Source of the DNA: Pristionchus mayeri
Lineage: Eukaryota; Nematoda; Chromadorea; Rhabditida; Neodiplogasteridae
DNA: 64,000 nt
Direction: 5' to 3'
Assembly (NCBI GenBank): GCA_036245805.1
Contig: BTRK01000005.1
Location: forward strand, 27,137,469-27,201,468
Under the pieces are notes generated by a model. The model worked only from the letters and a program-made list of their open reading frames with translations. It did not search any database and was not told where the DNA came from. A program made the position numbers and the translations under genes. The first letter of the stretch is position 1; each line of letters starts with the position of its first letter. Positions 35,936 through 46,883 of this stretch are shown piece by piece.

Positions 35936-37893
35936 TGTTGTGACGAGGATCGACGACTATCGATCGACTGGAGGACCCGGTGAGAGAAGGCGAGACTGCT
36001 CGCTTCTAGAAATCCAAGTGAATAGAGAGAGGGAGAGGAGGGTTTGGATATACATGGCAACAGGCAAGGGAGGGATCGATTACGACGGTCTGTGCACATA
36101 ACCAGTCGGCAAGGAAGGATACGGGAATGGGCAGCATATCGATACGGAAGATCTCCCCCCCCCCTCACCAATTGCAGTGAGGACACGAAGCAAAAACAAG
36201 GATCTGCGATGGGATTGGGAGGAATTAAAATGAGTGGTCTCTCCCTCTGGAGAACTGGGAGTGGATAGATCAGAGGTACTTATAATAAGGCACGACTGTG
36301 GAAGACTAAGGGGAGCTGAGAAACGAGAACGAGAGATTGAGAAGGGAGGAGAACAGACTAGTCAATTATGAAGTTTTCTTCGGCTCATCTTCTCTCATTT
36401 TCTTGGCTGGGACCATGACCTACTTCGTAGTATTCATGGGTACAGGACAATGGTCAGAATACAGTCTGGTGGAAGGAATTCCCGATTTAGGAAGTTATGT
36501 CTAAGGTGGCCACAAATCGTATGAATGACGAGGAGAAAGAAGAAGAGGGAGGAGTAGAGGGGATTGCGAGTGAGCATAGATAAGAGGACCTGAAACGAGA
36601 GGGGACAAGGCCAAGGTAGATAACAGTCACATTCACTATTTCGTGCTTCTAACCGAGAAGTACTCAAAACAAGGGCGATATCCCAGTGCAGGGAAAGAGA
36701 GGGATGAAAGCGCCACGTCAGCCAGGAACCCGCTGGCAAGAAAATAGCGTAGTAAACAGAGAGAGCGGCGAGACGGGCATAGAAAGAGTTTCGTCACTTA
36801 GAGAGGACTCTCACGATAACAAGAAGGGGTGGAAGGAACGATAAGGATAGAGCTATAATAGTTAACTAGATGAAATGAAGGATAAAACAAGCTCGAATTA
36901 GGCATACGTCAGCGTAGAAAAGAGGGGTGTTTGAGCGAGAAGGGAGGGGGAGGGGGAGGGGTGAGCGTCTCTCGTTCACTATCTCGTTTCTTTCACTCCT
37001 CTGCTCCGCCCCTTCACTAGAGATCCCCTATGGGAGAGTGTCCGCTCCCCCTCCGCCCACTATATTCCTGAAAAGAAACTGACCTTTCTCTATCCCGTTC
37101 CCCTTTGATTGCCCTCGCGCGGCCCTGTCAGATGAACCTAAATTGATCTTATTGGAGTAGTAACCTCATCTAAGTGCGTCTTAAAATTGAATATGCAAGA
37201 ATACAAAATGGATTAATAATGGAATCATGAAAAAAACGAAAAAAATAGAAAAATAGTGCAATTGTATATTCATCGAATCATATATTTATTCAGTATCGAA
37301 TCAGATACTGATATTTTTTATATTTTATATTTTTACAAATACTAGATACATTTCTAGGTGCTTCACGTAAGCAGGAGTGATATTGGAAAAGTAATCATAC
37401 ATGCAAAATTAATTAATAACTCCCATTAAAGTTTCCTAACACCCACGAAAATAATTTGAATTGGCGGGAGTACCCTGATCACGACAAAACGAGCGTGTAA
37501 AAGGTGTGTAAAAGGGAGCGGCGTGATCAGGCAATTCAGACTCTTACTTTGCGGCTCTACCCTGGTGCAAATATTGAATTTCAATTATTTTCATTATTCC
37601 AGTTTAACTAATTAGAGCCCGTTCTATTATATTGTTAAATAATATAGAAAGGCATTGTCGAGGGTGTTGGGTAACTTTAAATCGTCTATCATGAAAGATT
37701 CGGCATCAGCAACACATATACATGCCAAATACGAAAGTGTATCAAACATCAACAATAACAGCTCGTACATTCACAGAATATATGCAAGCTTTCGATATGT
37801 ACACCATCTGAATCGGAATATGTTTTACAATGAAAGTAAAATATGAGCATTGTACGATCAGCAGGTCTACTGTAGATAGCAGATGATGATTGT
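35936..37893. other. Intergenic region upstream of the bZIP gene and downstream of the SLC26 gene
   Basis: The CREB3-type promoter should lie at its left end. A G-rich tract occurs near 36941-36962; sequence from 37140 on is AT-rich and contains the TTAA-flanked element at 37426-37680. No coding signal was recognised. Confidence 0.5.
37426..37680. mobile_element. TTAA-flanked MITE, divergent copy
   Basis: Begins TTAAAGTTTCCTAACACCC and ends in the near-perfect reverse complement, GGGTGTTGGGTAACTTTAA (17 of 19 positions pair). The length of 255 bases and the ends match the copies at 40694-40927 and 42174-42398, although the interior has diverged; an inverted CTGATCACG/CGTGATCAG pair is visible inside. 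The TTAA at each end is most simply the target duplication, as in piggyBac or Kolobok superfamilies. No transposase. Confidence 0.65.
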
Positions 37894-40800
37894 CTACTTC
37901 TTCCGTTCTTCCCTAACATCAGCAATAGGGGCAGGGAATAGAACGGATGTTCCAGGAAGGGAAGAAGTGGGAGTGGGAGAGAGAGTAGGAGTGCCTCTCG
38001 TCGTCAATTCAGGACTGGCAGACTCCACTGATCTTCTCGATTGAGTGGACAGATGGAATTTCCTCGCGTTATCTAACAACTCCGCTGCTGATCTAAATGC
38101 ATCACAAATTGTTCGAGGACGATCAACGGCTTTGTCTGATGTCAGAATCTAAAAATCACTTACGCATTTCTATCAGCAATGGAGAGGGCATCGTGGAGAG
38201 TAGGGAAGAGTTGCTCCTGAGAAGGCACAGCGAATCGCCTTATGAGAGGACAACAGTACCTTCGAGAATTTATCGAGTAGCCCCTGAGCCTTAAGAACAA
38301 CGAGTACGTCCTGGTTCAATGCAGCCAAGTATACGGTAAGTCCTCGTGTTTTCAGATCAGTGGTAGTCTAGAAGTCGGGAGTTTGTACTTTGAAAGGAGA
38401 GCAGGAAGCACCTCAGAGAGAGCCTTCACTCCCATGTAATCTATGTAGGCGATAGGGGAGCAGTCGATAATGAAGTATCGTGGAATGGGATCATCCATCT
38501 GAACTGATCTTTGATCTTCGACCATCCACTGAATCTGCCTTACCTCCACTATCACTTTGATCTCGCACGATTTGTCTGATGACGCCTGTAAATCGATAAT
38601 TAAAACGACCGTATCTAAAGCACTTTGCCCGATGTCTGTACTATACTCGCATCGATGGCTTCCCATTCATCGATCGTCTTCTTCACTTTGTTCACGAATC
38701 TCTCAACATTTGTGAAGATTAGAGGGGCGTCGAATCGGAATACACACACACAAGGACGAGGAAGAGAAGCTTCTGAGATCAAAGATCAAAAGAGATATGA
38801 GATGGAATAGTACCTTCTGGCATAGATTTATCGTAGTGGCTATTCTTCGTTCCGAGCACTCGTTCCCACTTCGGCCTGGAAATGGAACTGGGAAGGGAGA
38901 ACAGTAGATCAATATGCTAATCTATTCGATAGAGAGTGCTAGTCACTGGTTTGGTGTTTCTCCCTTTTATTCCCTACCGTACCATTGAGATCGGAAGATT
39001 ACGGTAAGGAGAGCGAAGAGAATCGATATCGCCAATCCCTCCATTACATCGATTACTACGGTAGAGGTGAAGGAGACGATCCACACGAGCTGGAAAAATC
39101 GATGATAGGGTAGTCTGGTGGATACCGTACCAAATCCGTTCTCGAGATCCTCCAGAGTGATTTAATCTCTTCGCATCTTTGGAACATACTCTTGAGGGCA
39201 ACTATGATGACACACGCAAGTATACACTGCAATACCGTATTGAAGAAATCGTTATACGACAAAGAAGGTAGCAAACCATAGGAAGAGCCTTTAGAAGAGG
39301 ACCCAACCAGAGAATGATGACCAACAGAAGTGCACATGAGAATACGGTAGACAACTGGAAGGAATCGATTAGCCACCTACTAGAGTATCTTCCCTCACCA
39401 AAGTTTTCGATCCTGTGGACACGTTCACAGCAGTTCTCCCGAGTGCAGTGGAAACGGGATAGACTGAGAAGAGACCACCCAACATCGAAGAAGCACCCAG
39501 GGCATACAGTTCCTGAAGGGAGCGAGTGCAAGGGAATCTCCTCTCCACACCTGTCGAGTATCCACCGAGTAGTTCAGCTTCTTAGCGTACATCTTGGCCA
39601 AGGAGATATGGACAGCCACAGTGACTACTACCTGGACAGTCACAGTGATAACTAGAGAGGAGGGGGAGGGGCATCACTGACCATTCCGAGTGATTGGATG
39701 ATGCAGTCAGGGAGAATCTCCACCACGGGAAGAGCAGGAGTCGGAGGACTGCAGAGATCAAAGATCAATCTCCTTTCTTCCCGAGATCTCCCTTTAGATG
39801 GCCACTTACCCCGTGGGAATGAATCCAACCACGGGCACATCGTAGTTTTGATTAAAGTCGAAGATGGAGGAGACTCCCGTTGAGACGATGATCTGAAGTC
39901 ATCCTTACTCTTCCTACATTTCCCTCGTCTTTTCGTTGGTTTCTTCTCGACACAGTTCTCTGTTCGTTCTCTATAGCTCTTAAAGAAAGAAGGAAGACTA
40001 CTGACTACAATTAGTTCGTAAGGAACGGGTAGAGTGAGTCCCTTCTTCTTGAGATAAGGGGAGAGATACTCCTTCCCACAATGGAGGAAGCTCATCGCCA
40101 CTATCGACGTCAGGAGTGTCACGTAATTCGTCCTATCGATTGCAGCTAAGATTATATCCTTCGATCGCTAGAAATCGATAATCAGATCTGTATAGCCTCA
40201 AGTTAGCGAACCGTGAAAATGTATAATGGTCCTGAAGATTTGGGAAGACCCGTCAATCCGAAAATATCGTCAATCTGTGCTATGAGGACATGAACTGCTG
40301 AACCTGAAGAATCAATCTTTGATCTCTATCCAGAAGATAAAGTGAAGACCTGTAGTGAAGCCAGAGACGAGGGGATCAGAGAAGTACGAAGCGAGGAATT
40401 CGAGACGGAGAAGTCCCGCAGCGAACTGAAGGGATACTGTAATGGATGGGGACTGATCGATACCTGCACGATTCCGATGGCAACAGTGAGAGTCGAGGCG
40501 ACTTGAATGGGAGAGAGGGAGATGGGAAGAGAGGAATTGGTCGTGAGGAGATCTGAATGGAGAACGAGGTGGATGGAGGGAATGAGAGTGTGCACCTGTG
40601 GAGTTGGATGCTCCGTGCAACCTCATGATGTTGTCATTGGCGATTCCTGCCATCAGAGTCACCACAGCGAATGAACCTGTGAGAAGAAGTTAGTTAAAGT
40701 TACCCAACAAGACGAAATTGACCCATTATTTTTTGTCCTCCATCGATTAGCCGATGGTTGAATTAGTATAGAATGAATATACAAAAATGCCAAAAATCAA

Positions 40801-41682
40801 TAATAGCCTCAAGGGAAAGCCGGAAACGATCAGCGTAATCCCGCGCTCTCTCACTTTTGCGTACTCTCTCGTACACGCGACGGGATCAGGGTGAGATCAG
40901 GGTTTCGTCCTTGTTGGGTAACTTTAAGAGATGCATAGAGATCAAAGATCAATTCGCACCTAGAGAAGTGTGTCTGGACGCTCCGAATAGCATGTAGAAG
41001 AAAGCAGGGAAGCAAGAGGAGTAGAGACCGTATACTGGATCGACGCCGGCGAGAACCGAGTAAGCAAGACCTCAAGGATCAAAGATCAGTCGGAAGTGAG
41101 AAGGAAAGCCAAGGGGATATTACTAGGCCAGTCCAAGTAAAGATGGTAGCTGAACCTTGAGGGACGTGCATGATTCCAGTGGTGATTCCTCCTATCAGAT
41201 CGGCTACGAGATTCTCACGGAAGCTGAAGAGATCAAAGATCAATCGGGGAATGGAAGGGGAATTCACTTGTACTGCGGCAGCCATTGAAGGATAGGCACG
41301 AAGGAAAGTGCAGTGGAGAGGAAGAGACGAGGATTGATGCATGGCTGCACCAATCCACGAAGTGCTCCTCTGAAGTACAGTACTCCATTACAGTAACCAT
41401 ACCATCGAAAGAACTCACTTGAGATGAACTCGCAATGGAATTCGTCGTGTATCTCGTCCATTCCCGAATTCCTCCTCGAATTGCTTCTGAATGGAATGAG
41501 TGAATAGAAGGGGAATGAAGGAGGAGGGAGGAAGATTCACCTGGTTCATAACTGGTCGATCTATTCCTGCTTCTGTCGCCAATGCTTCTCAAAGGGAAGA
41601 GATCAGTCAAGGGAAGGAATCTAGGGAATAACTTACTGTACATTGTGCCGTCGCGGCATCTTTCACTCCTTTCCTCCGACAT
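37894..41682 (-). CDS. SLC26/SulP-family anion transporter with STAS domain
   Basis: Multi-pass plasma-membrane anion exchanger family (sulfate, chloride, bicarbonate, oxalate). Start ATG 41680-41682 ([15 protein letters not shown]). The cytosolic N-terminus leads into the SulP entry [12 protein letters not shown] and [11 protein letters not shown], then [20 protein letters not shown] with [19 protein letters not shown] (41225-40961), the signature around the first membrane helices. Further membrane exons include [47 protein letters not shown] and [19 protein letters not shown]. The STAS domain is in the last exons ([36 protein letters not shown] near 38500-38410). A Ser/Thr/Pro-rich tail ends at TAG 37894-37896. 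No break was seen. Several introns carry the AGATCAAAGATCA motif, and one holds a MITE. Substrate cannot be read from sequence. Confidence 0.92.
40694..40927. mobile_element. TTAA-flanked MITE in an SLC26 intron
   Basis: A 234-base element with inverted ends AGTTACCCAACAAG.ACGAAA (left) and the reverse complement at the right, differing by one extra base, bounded by TTAA on both sides. The interior is strongly similar to the copy at 42174-42398, including TTTTTTGTCCTCCATCGA and CTCTCTCACTTTTGC blocks. It lies within the intron between exons at 40961 and 40679. Confidence 0.8.
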
Positions 41683-43050
41683 TTGGAGTGAGGGAGGAGA
41701 AGGAAGGAGGCACTATTGTTTCCCCTGCCTATTCCCACTTCTCGCTAATGAAAAAGCGCCAGATAGATGAAAAGGACGAATCGTAGTTTGAAGTCGGAGC
41801 AATGCCAGAGGCAGAGGAGGTCAATAGAGTGGACGAGAGGAAAGGAATGAGAGAGTATTCGAAGAGGAGAGAGGAGAAAGAGAGAGAGAGTGAAGCTGGG
41901 AGAAAGGACGAGGGACGACCGCTCGCGAGATCAAATGAGGACAATGAGAACTACTCGCACTCATAGGACACTTCTTCTTTCAACTTCCAATCAACTATTG
42001 TCATGTATATGTCGCAGTAGTCGGTGGGATATCTACAGTATCTGAGGTATCACTCACTTTTCAATGCGACTGGAGTCGGAATCTCCCGTGGTGGCATCCC
42101 TTCCTCCTTCTCTCCTTCGAGTTCTCCCCTTCTCGAATGAATACATTATTACAACATCCTTCGTTCGTATCTATTAAAGTTACCGGACGAGGACAAAATT
42201 GACCCCCTATTTTTTGTCCTCCATCGAATAGCCGATGGCTGACTTAGTTGAGCATGAATAAACAAAAATGCAAAAAATCAATAATAGGCTCAAGGGAAAG
42301 CAGGAAATGATCCGCGCTCTCTCACTTTTGCATACTCTCTCGTACACGTGACCAGATCAGGGTCAGATCAGGGTTCCGTCCTCGTCCGGTAACTTTAAGC
42401 ACGGATATTCCCCATGAAAATGAGACATTATGGTTAAACTTACCCCCCGAAACAAAGAAACAGAGTTCACCCACAATCCACAGCATGGTGATACTATATA
42501 GAGACATTTGCATCCAATAATTCTAACTAAACCGAACAAAACGACACATCAGCAGACACGATAGAATCTCAATGGGCATCCCATGGGCCTGCTCTCTCGC
42601 TAATTGTGGGAACTATGAGCTCGCAGAAGCAAAGGCTTTAGAGGGAGGGTCGGTCGACCGTGTTACAATCGATTACGTGTCGGGGCGGGTAATCCGATTT
42701 TATGAGGGAGGATGTCACATTTGCATCAACCTTTGAACAACCGCAAAGATCGTTCCGACCAATGGAACTGCCTCGTCGACATCAAACATCAATTATCAAT
42801 TTAATTGCGCTGCCTATACAACCTGTTTCAGATGAGGAATCATCGTTTTGTTTGTATTTAATTGAAAAATTAGAGCAAAAAATTGTCACGAATTGTATAT
42901 TTTGTACATAGTCATCGATAATACGTTACGGTACATTACCGCAGAAAGTCTTTTACTGTAATATTTGTAATATCAATATTTGCGAATTTTTTTGTGCTGT
43001 TGCACAGTTGATTTTTTTCGTTCGTTACTTTATTTTGATTTCACTTCATT
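41683..43050. other. Divergent intergenic region between SLC26 and BTB genes
   Basis: Contains (GA)n-like purine tracts near 41875-41890, the MITE at 42174-42398 and AT-rich sequence up to the BTB start codon. Both gene promoters should be here. No conserved reading frame was recognised. Confidence 0.5.
42174..42398. mobile_element. TTAA-flanked MITE upstream of the SLC26 gene
   Basis: A 225-base element with perfect 17-base terminal inverted repeats (AGTTACCGGACGAGGAC and its complement) bounded by TTAA. It is the sister copy of 40694-40927. The interior matches with small indels, so both copies descend from one recently active family. Confidence 0.82.
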
Positions 43051-45061
43051 TAGATGTCCGGCATGCTGTCCGACGAAACAGACGAAGATTCATATGAAAG
43101 CTGTGATCGGTGTGATACGTAAGTCTAATTGTAAAGGCTAATCAATCCCATTGTATTGTTGTCTTGTTGCAGCAGCTTGAGTTCCGTAAGTTATGATGCA
43201 GCATACATCTACCGCCTTCAACAGGCGTCGAAGCAGCTTGCGAACACGGAAAATCACGTATGTTCTATGTATATATTATTCAATTCCCTGAAACCATGTT
43301 CAGTTTTACCGGAACAAAGTTCCGTTACTGGATAAAGTCGATAAAAAGTGCATATCTCTCTCGATGGATCTCATTGCTGCTAACGAGACGGTAAAATATT
43401 TTTACCGTAATTCCATGTCATTTAGTTTTCAGGTATTCTCGTATCGAGTCGATGATCAGATTGTACTCGACAATCTCGTGTGGAAGCTTTATTTCACTCG
43501 TTTCGGTTTGTTTTCTCACCGAGTTGTTAGTGGCCGGATGGTCTAGGGGTATGATTCTCGCTTCGGGTGCGAGAGGTCCCGGGTTCGAAAAGAAGGTGCG
43601 AGAGGTTCCGGTTCGGCCCATAAATTTTGCATGCTCTATTGCAGGTAACTCATCCGATAAGTACATGCTGGGGCTAAGTGTGGAGAGTGAGATGGTTGAA
43701 GACGCTAATTGGCATGCTGAAGTTCGTATCAGAGTCACTCTCGGAGGTATTTTTCTCAAGAAATTATATGTGCATTCTTTCTTGCAAGTCTGTTCTTTTT
43801 TAGGTAACGTACTCGCACCCCTTCCCAAGTTCAATCATCCCGTTCGACTTTCCTCCCAATCATCATCTCTCATCATATTCATTGTCGACTGTCCCACAGT
43901 CAAGGCTTGGTCGAGCGGATTGGTCCAGGTGAATCAAAGCTGCAAATTAGTGTTAGCAATCCGGCATGCGCCCTCCACATTTCGTATGCTCTCTCATCGG
44001 TCAGACAGATGGAGAGCGTGTGAAACGAGGAGAGCACCAGCCGATTTGTGCCATCGTTACTGCAAATACTTTTCCAATCTTGGAACTTTAGGTAGATATC
44101 TACCCTAATTCCATGATTGGTTTGAACAATGGTCCACTCTTCTCTGTCAGTGGAAATCCAACGGATGTCGCTATCAGTGTGAAAAAGGCTGGAGTAAGTG
44201 GACTGTTTTCCGATCCATCTCACATCAGTATTTTCTTTGACCGTCTTTTTGGACATTCAAATGGAGTTCAAAAAATTTCAATATAGGCTCGACGAAGTTT
44301 CTACGTGAATCGCAAGTGGATTGAGTCGCAATCCGACTACATCGATAACTATTTCAACAGTGAATTCGCAGTTAGTGCACATTACTGATTCGTGATCGAT
44401 AAATGAAATCGCAGAATGGAACTCAAGAAATGGAGATCAATAACGTAGTATCTCCGAAAGACTTTCTTCTTTTGCTAAGAGCGATGGAGAGATTCGATGA
44501 GCATGAGGTGATGGAGAATATGTTTGGTGATTGTGCAATTTACTGTATCCAGATGTTTCAACCAGATAAGTTCGAAAAACTCCTTCACATGATAAGCTTG
44601 TTTCAAGTAAGCCTTTTTTTCCATAAATGCGAACCTCTAAATAGTTTATCCCTTGACGCAATGCGTATATTTGAAGACTGGGCCTCTACAGCGTACTGTA
44701 TCGAGCTGTCTTGAAAGAAGTCCATTTCTCGATTCACCAACGAAGCTGATACTTGCAGACAGGTCAGTTTGCTGATACTTGCAGAGAAGTCGTATTCCCA
44801 TCACGATATTTACTTGTCAGATATGGAATCCCGTGGCCCATCGTGGAGAGACTACTGAATAAGTGTGATCCATTCATCATTCGTCGTACTCTCTCACTCG
44901 ATAATATGACGGTTCGACTCCGAGATGAGATTCTCCGTCGAACGAATCACTTTCCATCGGCACTCCCTCGTAACAACAAGTCATTCGCTACGACGATTCC
45001 TTCTTTTAATATGGGATTCACTTCGTCAACTTCTTCCCTTTCCAATTCAATCGACCGCTAA
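43051..45061 (+). CDS. BTB-domain protein of a nematode-type family, with an apparent frame break
   Basis: The probable start is ATG 43051 (MSGMLSDETDEDSYESCDRC). Exons at about 43051-43120, 43174-43257, 43305-43390, 43434-43496 and 43646-43747 give an N-terminal region that may be MATH-like, including KYMLGLSVESEMVED. An exon from about 44090 (NNGPLFSVSGNPTDVAISVK) leads to the BTB fold: SFYVNRKWIESQSDYIDNYF (44290-44370), INNVVSPKDFLLLLRAMERF, EKLLHMISLFQ, then SPFLDSPTKLILADR and, in another frame, QFADTCREVVFPSRYLLVRY. BTB proteins of this kind are often adaptors for CUL3 ubiquitin ligases; that role is inference. The shift between LILADR and QFADTC (near 44762) is not explained by any intron of plausible size, so the gene may be decaying or may encode a shorter protein. 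Stop at 45059-45061. The 3' half lies in a tandem duplication. Confidence 0.65.
43532..43619 (+). pseudogene. tRNA-Pro (CGG anticodon) with an internal insertion in the T arm
   Basis: The 5' acceptor strand GGCCGGA pairs with TTCGGCC near the end (one G-U). The D arm (TGGTCTAGGGGTATGA) and the anticodon arm (TTCTCGCTTCGGGTGCGAGA, anticodon CGG) are those of a eukaryotic tRNA-Pro. The T stem starts CCGGGTTCGAA but about 16 extra bases intervene before the closing TCCGG. The extra bases copy the 3' side of the anticodon arm and variable region (GGTGCGAGAGGT). With 88 bases and a disrupted T loop it is probably non-functional. It lies in an intron of the BTB gene, same strand. Confidence 0.8.
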
Positions 45062-45698
45062 GACTCCTTCTTTTGTATATGTTCTCGTTTTTTTCTTTCT
45101 AATATTAGATGTTTCTTGTCAGAAGAGTATTAAATCCATCTGTTTTATTGATTGACATGTTCACAATCGGAAGAATCAATCACACGATGATGGTCAAATC
45201 ACATGGGATGGGGACTGAGTTGACGGGAAGGGGGAGCAATCAAAATAGATATGGTTAGAAGAAGTGATTGCTTATTACTCTCTAGTAAAAGTGGTGTAAC
45301 GGGGACTAGTGAAAAACCCAGGCAAAAAAGAGGAAGATAAATTGCACTGTAAAGAATAGAACTTCACTAGGGATTAAGGGGGATTCACAACCAACCGAGA
45401 AGAGGTCTATCACAAAACGGGATTAGTTGATTCCAGATAGATCCCCTTGAAAGCTGTCAAGACTCACAATACAGTATCTAAAACGGAATTGTCTGTCATT
45501 ACAAAAACAAATACACAATTACAAACAATGGTTACAAAGATAATCTTCATGTTAGGATATTTTTTCGATATATAACATTGCTCTAAAACATAACACTACA
45601 GTTGCGGCTATTGATAGATACTCTATCTAGGGCATATATTATATCTGATACATCTACATATTTGATTTACAAAAGTACACTTGTAATTTGTCGGTTAC
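44536..45698. repeat. 1.16-kb tandem duplication, first copy
   Basis: The same sequence recurs at 45704-46866, offset by 1168 bases, with only three substitutions noticed by eye (near 44573, 45003 and 45067). It covers the last exons of the BTB gene plus about 640 bases of downstream DNA. The junction lies at a repeated GGTTAC/TACTGTATC sequence. Confidence 0.95.
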
Positions 45699-45703
45699 TG
45701 TAT

Positions 45704-46229
45704 CAATTTACTGTATCCAGATGTTTCAACCAGATAAGATCGAAAAACTCCTTCACATGATAAGCTTGTTTCAAGTAAGCCTTTTTTTCCATAAATGCGA
45801 ACCTCTAAATAGTTTATCCCTTGACGCAATGCGTATATTTGAAGACTGGGCCTCTACAGCGTACTGTATCGAGCTGTCTTGAAAGAAGTCCATTTCTCGA
45901 TTCACCAACGAAGCTGATACTTGCAGACAGGTCAGTTTGCTGATACTTGCAGAGAAGTCGTATTCCCATCACGATATTTACTTGTCAGATATGGAATCCC
46001 GTGGCCCATCGTGGAGAGACTACTGAATAAGTGTGATCCATTCATCATTCGTCGTACTCTCTCACTCGATAATATGACGGTTCGACTCCGAGATGAGATT
46101 CTCCGTCGAACGAATCACTTTCCATCGGCACTCCCTCGTAACAACAAGTCATTCGCTACGACGATTCCTCCTTTTAATATGGGATTCACTTCGTCAACTT
46201 CTTCCCTTTCCAATTCAATCGACCGCTAA
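45704..46229 (+). pseudogene. Duplicated 3' exons of the BTB gene
   Basis: Contains the EKLLHMISLFQ exon end, the SPFLDSPTKLILADR exon and the last exon ending at TAA 46227-46229, with one residue change in each of two exons. It lacks every upstream exon and a start codon and carries the same frame shift as the first copy, so it is a gene fragment. It could only be expressed if spliced to the upstream gene. Confidence 0.85.
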
Positions 46230-46866
46230 GACTCTTTCTTTTGTATATGTTCTCGTTTTTTTCTTTCTAATATTAGATGTTTCTTGTCAGAAGAGTATTA
46301 AATCCATCTGTTTTATTGATTGACATGTTCACAATCGGAAGAATCAATCACACGATGATGGTCAAATCACATGGGATGGGGACTGAGTTGACGGGAAGGG
46401 GGAGCAATCAAAATAGATATGGTTAGAAGAAGTGATTGCTTATTACTCTCTAGTAAAAGTGGTGTAACGGGGACTAGTGAAAAACCCAGGCAAAAAAGAG
46501 GAAGATAAATTGCACTGTAAAGAATAGAACTTCACTAGGGATTAAGGGGGATTCACAACCAACCGAGAAGAGGTCTATCACAAAACGGGATTAGTTGATT
46601 CCAGATAGATCCCCTTGAAAGCTGTCAAGACTCACAATACAGTATCTAAAACGGAATTGTCTGTCATTACAAAAACAAATACACAATTACAAACAATGGT
46701 TACAAAGATAATCTTCATGTTAGGATATTTTTTCGATATATAACATTGCTCTAAAACATAACACTACAGTTGCGGCTATTGATAGATACTCTATCTAGGG
46801 CATATATTATATCTGATACATCTACATATTTGATTTACAAAAGTACACTTGTAATTTGTCGGTTAC
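45704..46866. repeat. 1.16-kb tandem duplication, second copy
   Basis: Near-identical to 44536-45698, separated from it by 5 bases. Its right edge stops only 18 bases from the stop codon of the AP-1 mu gene, so it now forms the 3' flank of both converging genes. The low divergence implies a very recent event. Confidence 0.95.
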
Positions 46867-46883
46867 GCTACGGTAATCGGTGT

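Noticed and set aside
43900..44256. 118-residue open frame on - overlapping the BTB gene, superficially MATH-like
   Set aside because: It is antisense to exons whose + strand translation continues in frame into the BTB domain; splice signals support +.
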